In this document: positions 34,036-43,401 of the stretch, piece after piece | Numbering within the stretch: the stretch's first letter is position 1 | How the letters are laid out: each line of letters starts with the position of its first letter | Source: Anaerolineales bacterium | Lineage (GTDB): Bacteria; Chloroflexota; Anaerolineae; Anaerolineales; Villigracilaceae | Length of the DNA: 55,541 bases | Assembly (NCBI GenBank): GCA_017985935.1 | Contig: JAGNWT010000016.1 | Location: 1 to 55,541, forward strand | Direction: 5' to 3' | Made by a program: the position numbers and the translations under genes | The notes under the pieces: model-generated | Told to the model about the DNA's origin: nothing | Seen by the model: the letters and a program-made list of their open reading frames with translations, nothing else | The model's database searches: none

Positions 34036-34706
34036 AGACCCTGTCGCTCTATCACGTTTCCCAATATCCCCCGCATCACACAGACCTTCAATCTGATTCG
34101 CCGCAAACGGCAGAATCGAAACTTCCGACCATCCTTGCCTTGCATGGACGCGGCAGCAACGAAGGCGATCTGATCGGGCTGGCAGATTACCTGCCGCACG
34201 ATTTCCTGTGGATCAGCCCGCGCGGCACCTACCCACTCGGACCGGATTCGTTTGAGTGGTTTCAGATCACGCAGGTTGGTAAGCCCGATCCAACGCGGCT
34301 GGAGAATGCCCTCCGTACGATCGACACATTCATCGACGAGATACTCGCCGCCTATCCTGTGGACCCCAAAAAACTTTACCTGCTTGGTTTCAGTCAGGGA
34401 AGCATCGTTTCCATGTCCTACGCGCTGACCAGACCCGGGCGCGTCGCCGGTGTGATCGCCCAGTCGGGATATATTCCACACGAGTCGGGATTGAAGATCG
34501 ACGAAACGGGAGTTGCCGACAAACCATTTATCGTCACGCACGGCATTCAAGACCCAATGCTCCCGGTGGATTGGGCGCGTCGCAGCCGCGACACCCTGCA
34601 AAAACTGAAGACCAAACTCGAATACCATGAGTTCAACATGGGGCACAACATCTCAGCGGAATCGATCGGGGTCATCAGCACCTGGCTTAAAAACCAAATG
34701 AAGTGA
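34032..34706 (+). CDS. Alpha/beta-hydrolase, carboxylesterase/phospholipase type
   Basis: 224 aa, Abhydrolase_2-like. LHGRGSNEGDL forms the oxyanion region and the nucleophile elbow is GFSQGS. The likely catalytic Asp is in GIQDPMLP and the His in EFNMGHNIS. It is probably a cytosolic short-chain esterase. The start is TTG 34032 with GGAGG about 10 nt upstream, overlapping the previous stop. Confidence 0.9.
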   Translation: MKTLSLYHVSQYPPHHTDLQSDSPQTAESKLPTILALHGRGSNEGDLIGLADYLPHDFLWISPRGTYPLGPDSFEWFQITQVGKPDPTRLENALRTIDTFIDEILAAYPVDPKKLYLLGFSQGSIVSMSYALTRPGRVAGVIAQSGYIPHESGLKIDETGVADKPFIVTHGIQDPMLPVDWARRSRDTLQKLKTKLEYHEFNMGHNISAESIGVISTWLKNQMK

Positions 34707-34712
34707 AAATAC

Positions 34713-34741
34713 AAAAGTCCCTGCCAAATGCAGGGACTTTT
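34713..34741 (+). terminator. Intrinsic terminator after the esterase
   Basis: AAAAGTCCCTGC / GCAGGGACTTTT with a CAAAT loop, 7 bp after the stop. The next gene's -10 box starts 8 bp further on. Confidence 0.88.
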
Positions 34742-34748
34742 CATAAAG

Positions 34749-34754
34749 TACAAT
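34749..34754 (+). promoter_or_regulatory. -10 box of the rRNA methyltransferase gene
   Basis: TACAAT ends 6 nt before ATG 34761. No ribosome-binding site is present, which suggests a leaderless transcript. Confidence 0.5.
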
Positions 34755-34760
34755 ACAACC

Positions 34761-35759
34761 ATGAACTCACAATCCCTGACATCCTTGCTTGAAAAAGCAT
34801 GCTCCTCACGCGCCTCACTAATAGACCCTGCCCACGAAACCGCCTTTCGCCTGTTCAATGGATTCACCGAGGGCAATGCCGATCTGGTGATCGACATCTA
34901 CGGTTCGACCGCCGTCCTCCATAACTATGCAGACGACCCCGCGCAAGGCGATCTACTGATCCAGGAAGCACAGCAATTCCTGTCCGCATCTTTGCCCTGG
35001 CTGAAGGCGGGCATCGTAAAAACCCGCAACGGCGCAACCCAGGATGCCAAACGTGGAATCCTGCTCTTTGGAGCAGAACCAGACCGAAAGGTCAGAGAGA
35101 ACGGCATCTGGTATTCGGTCAACCTGACGATGAATCGCGATTCCAGTCTGTATCTCGATACTCGCAATCTTCGTCAATGGTTGACAGAACACATGCGGGG
35201 CAAGACCGTGATGAATACATTCGCCTACACAGGCAGTTTCGGAGTTGCCGCTCTTAAAGGCGGAGCGAGCCGCGTATTGCAGATCGATCTCAGCCGCCAA
35301 TTCCTCAATGTTGCCAAAGATTCTTATGTCTTGAACGGGCTGCCCATTCAAAAGGGAGATTTCATCTCGCGCGATTTTTTTGAGCAGGTCGGCAATATGA
35401 AACGTGAAAAACGGTCTTTCGACTGTGTCATTATCGACCCGCCGTTCTTCTCCTCCACTGCCAAAGGCAAAGTGGATCAGGTACATGAGAGCGAGCGGCT
35501 CATCAATAAAGTGCGTCCATTGATCAACGACGGCGGGATGTTGATCGCCATCAACAATGCGGTCTTTGTCAGCGGGCAGGAATACATGCAGACCCTCGAG
35601 TCTCTGTGCAAAGACGGGTACTTGAAGATTCGAGAATTCATTCCCGTGCCAGAGGACTTTACTGGATACAACCCGGTTGGCAGACCGATCACCGATCCTT
35701 CCCCGTTCAATCACTCGACCAAGATCGCGATCCTGGATGTGAAACGCAAGCCTTCTTGA
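34761..35759 (+). CDS. RlmI-like class I rRNA (cytosine-C5) methyltransferase
   Basis: 332 aa. The pattern is that of RlmI/YccW-type enzymes: a N-terminal EEHD-like region (FNGFTEGNADLVIDIYG), MNTFAYTGSFGVAALKGGASRVLQIDLS for SAM binding, and the catalytic-loop motif FDCVIIDPPFFSS. It probably methylates 23S rRNA; the target site is not certain. The start is set by the -10 box 6 nt upstream and rejects a GTG-less extension to 34728 that runs into the terminator. Confidence 0.85.
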   Translation: MNSQSLTSLLEKACSSRASLIDPAHETAFRLFNGFTEGNADLVIDIYGSTAVLHNYADDPAQGDLLIQEAQQFLSASLPWLKAGIVKTRNGATQDAKRGILLFGAEPDRKVRENGIWYSVNLTMNRDSSLYLDTRNLRQWLTEHMRGKTVMNTFAYTGSFGVAALKGGASRVLQIDLSRQFLNVAKDSYVLNGLPIQKGDFISRDFFEQVGNMKREKRSFDCVIIDPPFFSSTAKGKVDQVHESERLINKVRPLINDGGMLIAINNAVFVSGQEYMQTLESLCKDGYLKIREFIPVPEDFTGYNPVGRPITDPSPFNHSTKIAILDVKRKPS

Positions 35760-35784
35760 AAACAGGTCTCCAATATGCTATAGT
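35756..35784 (+). promoter_or_regulatory. Sigma70-type promoter of the universal stress protein gene
   Basis: TTGAAA (35756-35761), a 17-nt spacer and TATAGT (35779-35784). The -35 overlaps the stop codon of the methyltransferase gene. Among the promoters here this is the closest to consensus spacing. Confidence 0.65.
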
Positions 35785-35842
35785 GATTGTGAAGAATTTC
35801 ATAATCTATCCACAAGGCTCCAACCAAGCATAAGGAGATACC

Positions 35843-36286
35843 ATGTACAAGAAGATACTTGTCCCTCTTGACGGCTCATCACTGGCAGAGGAAGCCATTC
35901 CACATGCCGAAGCGCTTGCAAAAACCGAGGGCGCCGAGATCATTATTCTGCGCATTCCCGCGGTTCCCACCTCTGAGTTTCTAAGCCGCGACCCGTCTGT
36001 TGCCGCTCTGATCATCAAGGATGTTGAAGAAGAGACCCGGAAATATGTGGAAGCCGCCGTTCGAAGAATCAAGATGGATGGCATCACAGTGGAAGGGATC
36101 ACCCGCCTCGGTCCTGTGCCGGAGACCATCCTCGAAGTTGCAGAAGAACTCCACGCCGATGTGATCACCATGTCCACTCATGGGCGCTCGGGATTTCAAC
36201 GCTGGCTGATCGGCAGCGTTGCAGACCGTGTGGTGCAGCATGCACACATCCCAGTGATGCTGGTGCATCCCTTCAGCAAGAACTAA
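35843..36286 (+). CDS. Universal stress protein (UspA family, ATP-binding type)
   Basis: 147 aa. ILVPLDGSSLAEEAIPHAEALAK opens the fold, and the C-terminal MSTHGRSGFQRWLIGSVADRVV matches the G-x2-G-x9-G(S) ATP-binding motif. It is a cytosolic stress or ATP-sensing protein. AAGGAGAT lies 5 nt before the ATG. It is monocistronic, between its own promoter and a terminator. Confidence 0.95.
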   Translation: MYKKILVPLDGSSLAEEAIPHAEALAKTEGAEIIILRIPAVPTSEFLSRDPSVAALIIKDVEEETRKYVEAAVRRIKMDGITVEGITRLGPVPETILEVAEELHADVITMSTHGRSGFQRWLIGSVADRVVQHAHIPVMLVHPFSKN

Positions 36287-36304
36287 AATTCGACACTCAA
36301 AACA

Positions 36305-36333
36305 AAAACAGGCTTCTTAAAGCCTGTTTTTGT
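36305..36333. terminator. Bidirectional terminator between usp and DUF72 gene
   Basis: AAAAACAGGCTT / AAGCCTGTTTTT with a 4-nt loop, flanked by A and T runs, between convergent genes. Confidence 0.88.
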
Positions 36334-36335
36334 TT

Positions 36336-37214
36336 TCAAAATAAGCTTGGCTGTGAGGGTCCATCCGGCTTGACGGCATCCCACGGCAGAGGCGGGATAT
36401 CCACTTGCAAGGCAATGCGCCGATGAAACTCGCGACAGATATCGGGCGCAATGAGGTTATCAGGAGAGTGACAGAAAATAAAAGCATCCACGCCATGCCG
36501 GATCTGCGACACAAGATAATCCACCCACTCAGACATACAATTCAAGTTGTGCTGCAGCTCAGGATGACCGATAAATCGCAGGAAAATAAAATCGGTGGTG
36601 CGTTCCAAAAAGACTGGGACATCCGGCTTGCGATCGCGGGCTTCGAGCAGGCTTTCGTAAGAACTGCCGCCGAGGATGTGGTCTCCCTCCAGGCTGCGGA
36701 TGGGACGGGTGTCAATGACCACCCGAGCCATGTTGTTGTTGGCAAGCAGTTCGTTCAATGATCCACGCTGAGGCTCTTCAAACCAATCCAGATGGCGAAC
36801 TTCCACGCCAAGGCGGATATCCTTTGGCATGGCGCTTAGAAATTTTTCAAGGTCATCCTTCAAACGCGGAGAGTAGCCCGGCGGCAGCTGCAGGAACATC
36901 GGACCGAGGCGTGATCCAAGCTGGCGCATGACGGTAATGAACTCCAATGCGCGGTCAATGTAATCGACCAATTTCCCATTGTGACTGATGGCTTTGGGAA
37001 TTTTCGGGCAGAAGCGAAAGTCCTCAGGCGTTTGCTCGACCCACGCTTCAAGCGTCTTTGCGGCAGGCATTGCATAAAAGGTAGTGTTGCCTTCAATGGC
37101 AGTCACTCGCCGCGCATACTCACGCAAAAAATCCGCAGACTTTGTGCCTTTGGGATAAAAATTCCCAACCCAACCTTTGAACGACCAGACAGGGCAGCCA
37201 ATAAAAAGAGACAT
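36336..37214 (-). CDS. DUF72 family protein
   Basis: 292 aa TIM-barrel-like DUF72 protein: FIGCPVWSFKGWVGNFYP, YARRVTAIEGNTTFYAMPA, FCPKIPKAISHNG, GPMFLQLPPGYSP, FLRFIGH. The family is conserved but has no established biochemistry. A minus-strand TATAAT at 37221-37226 ends 6 nt before the ATG, which suggests a leaderless transcript. Confidence 0.9.
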   Translation of the reverse strand: MSLFIGCPVWSFKGWVGNFYPKGTKSADFLREYARRVTAIEGNTTFYAMPAAKTLEAWVEQTPEDFRFCPKIPKAISHNGKLVDYIDRALEFITVMRQLGSRLGPMFLQLPPGYSPRLKDDLEKFLSAMPKDIRLGVEVRHLDWFEEPQRGSLNELLANNNMARVVIDTRPIRSLEGDHILGGSSYESLLEARDRKPDVPVFLERTTDFIFLRFIGHPELQHNLNCMSEWVDYLVSQIRHGVDAFIFCHSPDNLIAPDICREFHRRIALQVDIPPLPWDAVKPDGPSQPSLF

Positions 37215-37216
37215 GG

Positions 37217-37230
37217 GATTATTATATAAT
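37217..37230. promoter_or_regulatory. Palindromic shared -10 for divergent DUF72 and DinB-like genes
   Basis: ATTATATAAT (37221-37230) gives TATAAT on both strands (minus 37221-37226, plus 37225-37230). It serves two genes only 42 bp apart, so the two polymerases must compete. Confidence 0.55.
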
Positions 37231-37256
37231 GTCTATGCTTCAAAGGAAATGAAAAT

Positions 37257-37934
37257 ATGGAACCCAACCGCAAACTTTGGAACGACGGTCAACAAAAACT
37301 CCGCATCGGACTCTCAGCAGCCAGCCCGCTGGCAGTGAAGCTTTTTCTGACGCAGCATGCCATGGTACACAGCAAAAAGATGAGCCGCATGGACGTGTGG
37401 TCATTTGAAGATGAATTGTGGCAGGGATTGACAGATGGTCACTTCCGCGCCATTCCCCCAAAAGGGGAACATTCCATCGCATGGATCCTCTTTCATATCA
37501 CCCGCATAGAAGACATGACCATGAACGTGCTGGCAGCGGATTCTCCGCAGCTTTACCTGCGGGATGGCTGGGCAAAAAAATTGCGGTCTGGCATTGATCA
37601 TTCGGGCAACCGGATGGATGCCGAAGCGGTGACCCAACTCACAGAGAAACTGGACCTGCCTGCGTTACGAGAGTACCGCACAGCGGTCGGTCGCCGCACC
37701 CGTGAGATCGTCAAAAAACTAAAATCAGAAACCTGGAATCAAAAAGTGGAGCCGCTCCGCCTGCAAACGCTTTTGAATGAAGGGGCTGTCATCCCGCAGG
37801 CAATGGAGATCATCCACTATTGGGGCAAGCGCACAGTGGCAGGCTTGCTATTAATGCCGCCCACGCGTCATAACTTCCTTCATTTGAACGAAGCGATGAG
37901 GATCAAGATCAAATTGACGAAGGCGGGGTCTTAG
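37257..37934 (+). CDS. DinB-superfamily-like protein
   Basis: 225 aa. The helical segment SIAWILFHITRIEDMTMNVLAAD and later VIPQAMEIIHYWGKRTVAG match the DinB/YfiT four-helix bundle with potential metal-binding His residues, but the match is divergent. The role is unknown. AAAGGAAAT precedes the ATG. Its stop abuts that of the convergent hybrid kinase. Confidence 0.7.
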   Translation: MEPNRKLWNDGQQKLRIGLSAASPLAVKLFLTQHAMVHSKKMSRMDVWSFEDELWQGLTDGHFRAIPPKGEHSIAWILFHITRIEDMTMNVLAADSPQLYLRDGWAKKLRSGIDHSGNRMDAEAVTQLTEKLDLPALREYRTAVGRRTREIVKKLKSETWNQKVEPLRLQTLLNEGAVIPQAMEIIHYWGKRTVAGLLLMPPTRHNFLHLNEAMRIKIKLTKAGS

Positions 37935-40900
37935 TTAACTTTTTTTCGGCAGCCATGAAGTGACCCGCTTCGACAATAGCTGAAGCGAGACAGGCTTGCT
38001 GAGGTAATCATTCGCCCCGGCTTGAAGACATCTTTCACGATCGCCAGACATGGCGAGCGCGGTGACCGCGATGATCGGAATGGAGGCGATATCTTTGTCG
38101 TTATGCGCCCGAATGCGATGGATCACTTCCAGACCGTCCATGCCGGGCATTTGAATATCAACAAGAATAAGGTCGGGGGAAATCAATGGAATGCGGTCCA
38201 ATAATTCAAATCCGCTTTGAACGATCTCCACCCGATATCCCCGCGCTAGCAGAAAATCAGAAAGAGTATCCAGAATGATCTTATTGTCATCACCGACCAG
38301 GATCAATGGACCACCAATAGGCTGCGGCGCGGATGCCAACTCTTTTACTTTCCCAGAGTTGGAGTCTTTTATCTCAGGCTTTCCTGAGGGAAGGTCAGTC
38401 CTCTTCCAAGGCAGCAGTATGGAGAAGCGGCTGCCTTTCTCGGGTACGCTTTCAACATGTACACTCCCGCCGTGCATCTCTGCCATGCGGCGCACAAGAG
38501 ACAGCCCAAGCCCTGTGCCGGAATATTGCCGGGATAACTTGCTGTCTAACTGAACGAAAGGTTTAAATAGCTTCTCCAGATCTTCAGGCATGATGCCGAT
38601 CCCTTCATCCCAAACTGTAAAGCGGACCAGCCCTTCATCTTCCATGCCTTGCACTTCCAAGCCAAGGTTGTGACGCTCGGGGGTGAACTTCACCGCGTTG
38701 CTCAACAGATTGACCAGCATTTGCTTCAGCCGGCGCGCATCGGTTTGCATCACGATCGATGGCGGGTCGATCGTGAAAGAAATATTCTGTTTCTTCTGAC
38801 CAGCCATTCCTTTTACAATGTGCAGGCTCGCCTGGCAGATCTCGGCAATGGAACTCATTTCAAACAGCATATCCAGTTTTTCGGCTTCGATCTTGGAAAG
38901 GTCCAGAATGTCGTTGATCAACTCCAGCAGGTGCCGCCCGCTCTGCTCGATCAGCCTGAGAGAATTTCGCTGCTTCTCACTCAAATTGCCATAGGTCCCG
39001 ATTTGCATCGCTTCAGACAAGCCTAATATGCCGGTCAGCGGAGTGCGTAACTCGTGGCTCATGCTGGCAAGGAATTCATCCTTTAATCGCGATGCCTTTT
39101 CCATAGCCACATTGACCTCGGCAAGGCGGTCACGGCTTTCCTGCATGGATCTTTCAGCCTTCTTGCGATCCGTGATATCCCGCACCACGCTCTGCACCAT
39201 GGTGATATTACCTTCGGAATCGCGTACAGCAGAGAGATTGATCTCAACGTTGATCCGTCGCCCATCTTTTGTGAGCAGGGTCCGCTCATAAAGCGGGATG
39301 TGCTCCCCGCGCAACACTGCATAAAAACGTTCCCTGCCATCTTCCTGCTGTTCCGGCGCGGCAACTGCATTCCAGCTATTTCTGGAAAGCTCCATATACT
39401 CATCCATCGTGTACCCAAGCATATCAAGCGCGTGCTGATTGGGCATCAACTCTGAACCGTCCGGCATGATCAAAAATATTCCATCGTTCGAATTTTCGAA
39501 CAAAGCCCGATACATCATTTCGCGCTGGCGCAGATCGGCGGTGCGTTCCTCCACCAGTTTTTCAAGGCTGCGATTTAATTCTTCCAATTCCAGGTGGGCA
39601 GTCTTTAATTCTGTAACATCCTGCACCGTACCCGAAGCGACAGAAGGCTCTCCATCCGAACCCGAAATGACACTGCCCTTGGAGCTCAACCACTTTTGGT
39701 TTCCGTTCTCGTCGGAAGTTCTAAACTCAAATGCAAATGATGATTTGGAAGCAAAGGCTTCTTCGATCATCTTTCTCACATCAGCCCGGTCTTCGGGACA
39801 GATATATTCCAAAAAGGTACTGCTCGTGGGGATGAATTCTCCCGGCTTTTTACCAAGCAGGGCGTACATTTCTTCAGACCAGTACACCGTGCTTGAATCG
39901 ATCACCCATTCCCAACTGCCAATGAGGGCGGAGCGCTGCGCGAGTTTGTATCGCGTTTCAGATCGCTCAAGCTCCTTTTGCAAACAGGCTTGAAGCGTAC
40001 GTGCCCGGAGGGTTTGGATCCCATAGGCCATGTCTAGCGACAACTCAACGAGCAGTTTCACTTCTTCAGACTCAAATGCGCCCGGGTCGGGCGAATACAA
40101 CATGAAAGCGCCGATAACCTGCCCGTTCAAGTTCAAGGGCAGGGCGATCGATGATGCATAGCCGCGTTGGATTGCCGCGGCACGCCAGGGTTCAAGACGC
40201 GGATCGGAATTTATATTTTGAGCAATACTTGGCTGCCCGGTGCGGACGGCGATCCCGGTCGGTCCGCGACCGCGCTCTGAATCTTCCCAGGTAATATTCG
40301 CTGACTCCAGGTATTCTTCTTCAAAACCATATTGAGCAACAGGGCGGATCGCCTTTCCGGGACCGTGCTCCACAAACCCAACCCATGCCATACGATACCC
40401 GCCGTCTTGCACGCAGATACGGCAGAGTTCTTGAAGCAATTCGTTCTCATCGAAGATCCGCACAAGAGCCTGATTGCAGTTGCTTAACACATACAGAGCG
40501 CGGGTCTTCCGCGCCAGCATCTCTTCATCCCTTTTTTGTTCTGTGATGTCCTGCGTGGTCCCAACCGAAGATAATGGGATCAGTCCCGCATCGGTCTTTG
40601 CAAATTTGAGCTGGGCCTGCAAGGAAAGCCAGTTCACAACCCCATTGGGATGAAGAGCTCGGACTTTCAAGGTGATCGTCTCAACATCACCGTTCTGGAT
40701 CGCGGTTTGATACTTTTCTACAAATCCACGCTGGTCTTCCGGGTGGATCCGTTCGATCAGGTCTCTTTCCGTGACCGAAGCAGTTTCAAAGCCAAAGTGA
40801 CCGCGGGCAATTTCATCGAGGAACACCGTGTCAGTTACAAAATCCTGCTGCCATGTACCCAGGTTTGAAGCCCTTAATGCCAGCTCCACAAAATCATTTT

Positions 40901-41741
40901 TCTTTTGTAATTCCAAAGCAGCGGATTCGCGTTCAGTGACCCGACCGATTCGCTCTGCCATCGAATTCAAAAGCATGCGTTCTTCTTTGAGAAAGGGACC
41001 CTCGTCTTCAGCAGGAAATTGCGACCGATAATAAATTTCCAAAGCGCCAGCAATTTGACCATGCACTTTGACCGGAGCGGTCTGCCCCCATTGGGTCACT
41101 TCAAAATGATCTGAGGTGAACTCCCGTCCATGGATCGTGATGCGGGCGCAGGCGGCGTGATCGTGCTGCCAGCTCTTTGGCAGAATCTCTGCCAGGCGCT
41201 GATACAAAACTTCGAGCGTGATATGTTCAAGTTCAATCAGAGCGGTCAGGGAATAAAATGCGTTGAGTTCCTTCACGCGCTCTTTTAATTTATGCTCAAG
41301 GTCCTTTTGGTCGGAGGCATCTTCAAAGATCAGGCAAAGATGCGGCGGGGACTGGTGAGCTGCCGAATCCTCAAAGAACGCAGAAACCCGAACCCAGGTG
41401 ATCGCCTCATTGTTTTGAGTGCGTATCCCCATGAGTTGATTGGAGACCCGCTCCCCTGTAGTTAAAGCGATCAAGGCGGGATGCTGTTCGATCTCGAACG
41501 GAGAAGCATCCTGCCGAACCCATTGCCAAAACGGGTCTGTTATTTTTCTTCCATGTAAAGCGTGGGAGGATAAACTGAGAAAAAATTCCGCTGCCGGGTT
41601 GGAGGCAAAGATATACCCATCGGCAGATAAATAAACTGCACCATGCCCCATCATTTCAAGCCATTGCAAAGAATCAGCGCGTGAGGAAGAATTTTCCGCC
41701 CGTGCCGACTTCCCGCTTTGGTAGGACTTCGTTGTGGACAT
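37935..41741 (-). CDS. Multi-PAS/GAF hybrid sensor histidine kinase with receiver domain
   Basis: 1268 aa, soluble. Order: PAS (about 25-145), GAF-like sensory segment (150-290), PAS (295-420), GAF (430-600), PAS (610-740), PAS (765-890), HisKA with SMSHELRTPLTG (about 905-975), HATPase_c with LVNLLSNAVKF and SGTGLGLSL, then a receiver domain (about 1150-1265) with LVDIQMPGMDG as phospho-acceptor Asp and KPVS as conserved Lys. The receiver N-terminus reads VGDDN in place of VVDDN but keeps both acidic residues. ATG 41741 is chosen over TTG 41780; minus-strand TATAAT at 41797-41802 is about 55 nt upstream. Confidence 0.92.
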   Translation of the reverse strand: MSTTKSYQSGKSARAENSSSRADSLQWLEMMGHGAVYLSADGYIFASNPAAEFFLSLSSHALHGRKITDPFWQWVRQDASPFEIEQHPALIALTTGERVSNQLMGIRTQNNEAITWVRVSAFFEDSAAHQSPPHLCLIFEDASDQKDLEHKLKERVKELNAFYSLTALIELEHITLEVLYQRLAEILPKSWQHDHAACARITIHGREFTSDHFEVTQWGQTAPVKVHGQIAGALEIYYRSQFPAEDEGPFLKEERMLLNSMAERIGRVTERESAALELQKKNDFVELALRASNLGTWQQDFVTDTVFLDEIARGHFGFETASVTERDLIERIHPEDQRGFVEKYQTAIQNGDVETITLKVRALHPNGVVNWLSLQAQLKFAKTDAGLIPLSSVGTTQDITEQKRDEEMLARKTRALYVLSNCNQALVRIFDENELLQELCRICVQDGGYRMAWVGFVEHGPGKAIRPVAQYGFEEEYLESANITWEDSERGRGPTGIAVRTGQPSIAQNINSDPRLEPWRAAAIQRGYASSIALPLNLNGQVIGAFMLYSPDPGAFESEEVKLLVELSLDMAYGIQTLRARTLQACLQKELERSETRYKLAQRSALIGSWEWVIDSSTVYWSEEMYALLGKKPGEFIPTSSTFLEYICPEDRADVRKMIEEAFASKSSFAFEFRTSDENGNQKWLSSKGSVISGSDGEPSVASGTVQDVTELKTAHLELEELNRSLEKLVEERTADLRQREMMYRALFENSNDGIFLIMPDGSELMPNQHALDMLGYTMDEYMELSRNSWNAVAAPEQQEDGRERFYAVLRGEHIPLYERTLLTKDGRRINVEINLSAVRDSEGNITMVQSVVRDITDRKKAERSMQESRDRLAEVNVAMEKASRLKDEFLASMSHELRTPLTGILGLSEAMQIGTYGNLSEKQRNSLRLIEQSGRHLLELINDILDLSKIEAEKLDMLFEMSSIAEICQASLHIVKGMAGQKKQNISFTIDPPSIVMQTDARRLKQMLVNLLSNAVKFTPERHNLGLEVQGMEDEGLVRFTVWDEGIGIMPEDLEKLFKPFVQLDSKLSRQYSGTGLGLSLVRRMAEMHGGSVHVESVPEKGSRFSILLPWKRTDLPSGKPEIKDSNSGKVKELASAPQPIGGPLILVGDDNKIILDTLSDFLLARGYRVEIVQSGFELLDRIPLISPDLILVDIQMPGMDGLEVIHRIRAHNDKDIASIPIIAVTALAMSGDRERCLQAGANDYLSKPVSLQLLSKRVTSWLPKKS

Positions 41742-41843
41742 ATCTTTTACCCAAGCTTGCACATTTCGTGGTCGTATCAAGACCTTGAATATGAATATTA
41801 TAAGTGTAAAAGACCAGCCGGGACAGAATTTTGTGTAAATAAT

Positions 41844-41877
41844 GCATAAAGACCCTCAAAACTGAGGGTCTTTATGC
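41844..41877 (-). terminator. Intrinsic terminator after the LURP-one-like gene
   Basis: A 15-bp stem (GCATAAAGACCCTCA / TGAGGGTCTTTATGC) with an AAAC loop, 18 bp after the minus-strand stop at 41895. Confidence 0.85.
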
Positions 41878-41894
41878 CAGATCGTTTCAGGTCT

Positions 41895-42428
41895 TTATCT
41901 ATCCTTCCTGCCGTCTTTCTTATCCTTGTCCTTTTTATCTTCCTTATTGTGAGCCATCATGTCCACTGCGACCGCGATGGCAAGGATGAGAATATCGTTC
42001 TGCCCATCCTCGACCTCCACACCATAGGTGTCGGTCAGGCGGAACCACTTCTTCGAAATTTCAGCCACTTTGGTCCGTCCCTGCTTCACCGAATACTCAT
42101 GGTCAAGGATATTTCCCTGCACATCGAGATCGGGTCCGTTATGGACCTTCACATCCCACTTATCCCTGAAGGGAGCGATGAGCGCCTTCTTGATCGTGGC
42201 AATGTCCCTGCCGTTCGCATCCTCGACCACCATCGTATCCTTGATGGTCAGTAATCGCTCTTGAATTTGAGCAAGCTTGTTGCCCCGGGCATCTTCGAAC
42301 ACTAATGTCTTTCGGATGCGAAGCACCTTGCCATCCACTTTATAGATCTTCTGACCTTGTTCATTCTCGATCCAAAAATCATCTCCAATGGAGATCAGGT
42401 TTTGGCGGATCTTGTAACGGGTTGTCAT
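41895..42428 (-). CDS. LURP-one-related (tubby-like fold) protein
   Basis: 177 aa. YKIRQNLISIGDDFWIENEQGQKIYKVDGK and the repeating short beta-strands (VLRIRKTLVFEDARG, LLTIKDTMVVEDANG, WFRLTDTYGVEV) match the LOR/tubby-like barrel family. The C-terminal tail is very charged (NKEDKKDKDKKDGRKDR). The function is unknown; plant relatives bind membranes or have scramblase-like roles. GAGGAG upstream supports ATG 42428. Confidence 0.88.
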   Translation of the reverse strand: MTTRYKIRQNLISIGDDFWIENEQGQKIYKVDGKVLRIRKTLVFEDARGNKLAQIQERLLTIKDTMVVEDANGRDIATIKKALIAPFRDKWDVKVHNGPDLDVQGNILDHEYSVKQGRTKVAEISKKWFRLTDTYGVEVEDGQNDILILAIAVAVDMMAHNKEDKKDKDKKDGRKDR

Positions 42429-42549
42429 GGAACACTCCTCTCGTTTTCAAAAAGTATAATCCATGTACGGCACAGTTCGGGTGAAGTTGCAACGAACCTG
42501 AGCGGATGTCAGTATAATCGGGGTTCAACCCTACCTTTTGTGAGGACTA
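42429..42549. promoter_or_regulatory. Divergent promoter region LURP-one/EamA
   Basis: 121 bp between divergent genes. Plus-strand TATAAT at 42513-42518 serves the transporter, and a minus-strand TATACT-like box near 42451 serves the LURP-one gene. Confidence 0.5.
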
Positions 42550-43398
42550 ATGGACTCCCTTTCTGAACGCCGCAAGGCGATTCTTTTTCTTGCCATCGCC
42601 GCCACTTTATGGAGTACGAGCGGAGTATTGATCAAGCTCATGGACTGGCAGCCAATGGCGATCCTTTCTGCCCGAAGCCTGTTCGCCAGTCTTGTATTTT
42701 TGGCTTACCTTCGATATTTTCCGCTTCGATGGAGCCGATGGATGCTGCTCGCTGCGGGCGCATCGGTTCTGACCCAGTTCCTCTTCATCACATCCACCAA
42801 GTTGACGACCGCCGCGAACGCGATCTTCCTGCAATACACCGCGCCAATTTATGTCGTTCTGCTCGCGTTCTGGTTCCTGCGCGAAAAGCCTTCCCGCACC
42901 GACTGGGTCTCCATGCTCATCATCTTCATCGGGCTGACCCTTTTCTTCGGCGACAAACTCAGCACAGACGGTTTCTACGGTAACCTGCTTGCCATCCTGA
43001 GCGGTGTGACCTCGGCTGTGATGATGGTCGCCTTCCGCGCCCAAAAGGACGGCGCGCCCGCCGAAAGCATGCTGATCGCCAGTGTGGTCACTGGCATTCT
43101 CGGCATCCCTTTTATATTGAAAGAGTCATGGACGGTCACCAATTGGTCGATCATCGCCTTCCTCGGCATCTTCCAGATCGGTCTGGCTTTCGTGTTCTTC
43201 ACGCAGGGCATCAAGCACATCCCGGCATTGGAGGCAAACCTGATCGGCACGCTCGAGCCTGTGTTGAATCCCATTTGGGTGTTCATGTTCTACGGTGAAA
43301 GCATGGGAGCCTTTGCCCTGCTCGGCGGTTTGGTCGTGCTGGGTGGAGTTGTTCTAAGCGCGGTTGGAAGCGCAAAAGCCGCAAAAGAAGGAGTGTAA
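42550..43398 (+). CDS. EamA/DMT-family transporter
   Basis: 282 aa with about ten transmembrane helices and two EamA repeats. The first starts with ILFLAIAATLWSTSGVLIKLM, and the second includes GTLEPVLNPIWVFMFYGESMG. It is a small-molecule exporter or permease with unknown substrate. A TATAAT at 42513-42518 and GTGAGGA upstream support the start. It is followed 3 bp later by the DUF3592 gene. Confidence 0.92.
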   Translation: MDSLSERRKAILFLAIAATLWSTSGVLIKLMDWQPMAILSARSLFASLVFLAYLRYFPLRWSRWMLLAAGASVLTQFLFITSTKLTTAANAIFLQYTAPIYVVLLAFWFLREKPSRTDWVSMLIIFIGLTLFFGDKLSTDGFYGNLLAILSGVTSAVMMVAFRAQKDGAPAESMLIASVVTGILGIPFILKESWTVTNWSIIAFLGIFQIGLAFVFFTQGIKHIPALEANLIGTLEPVLNPIWVFMFYGESMGAFALLGGLVVLGGVVLSAVGSAKAAKEGV

Positions 43399-43401
43399 AA
43401 A

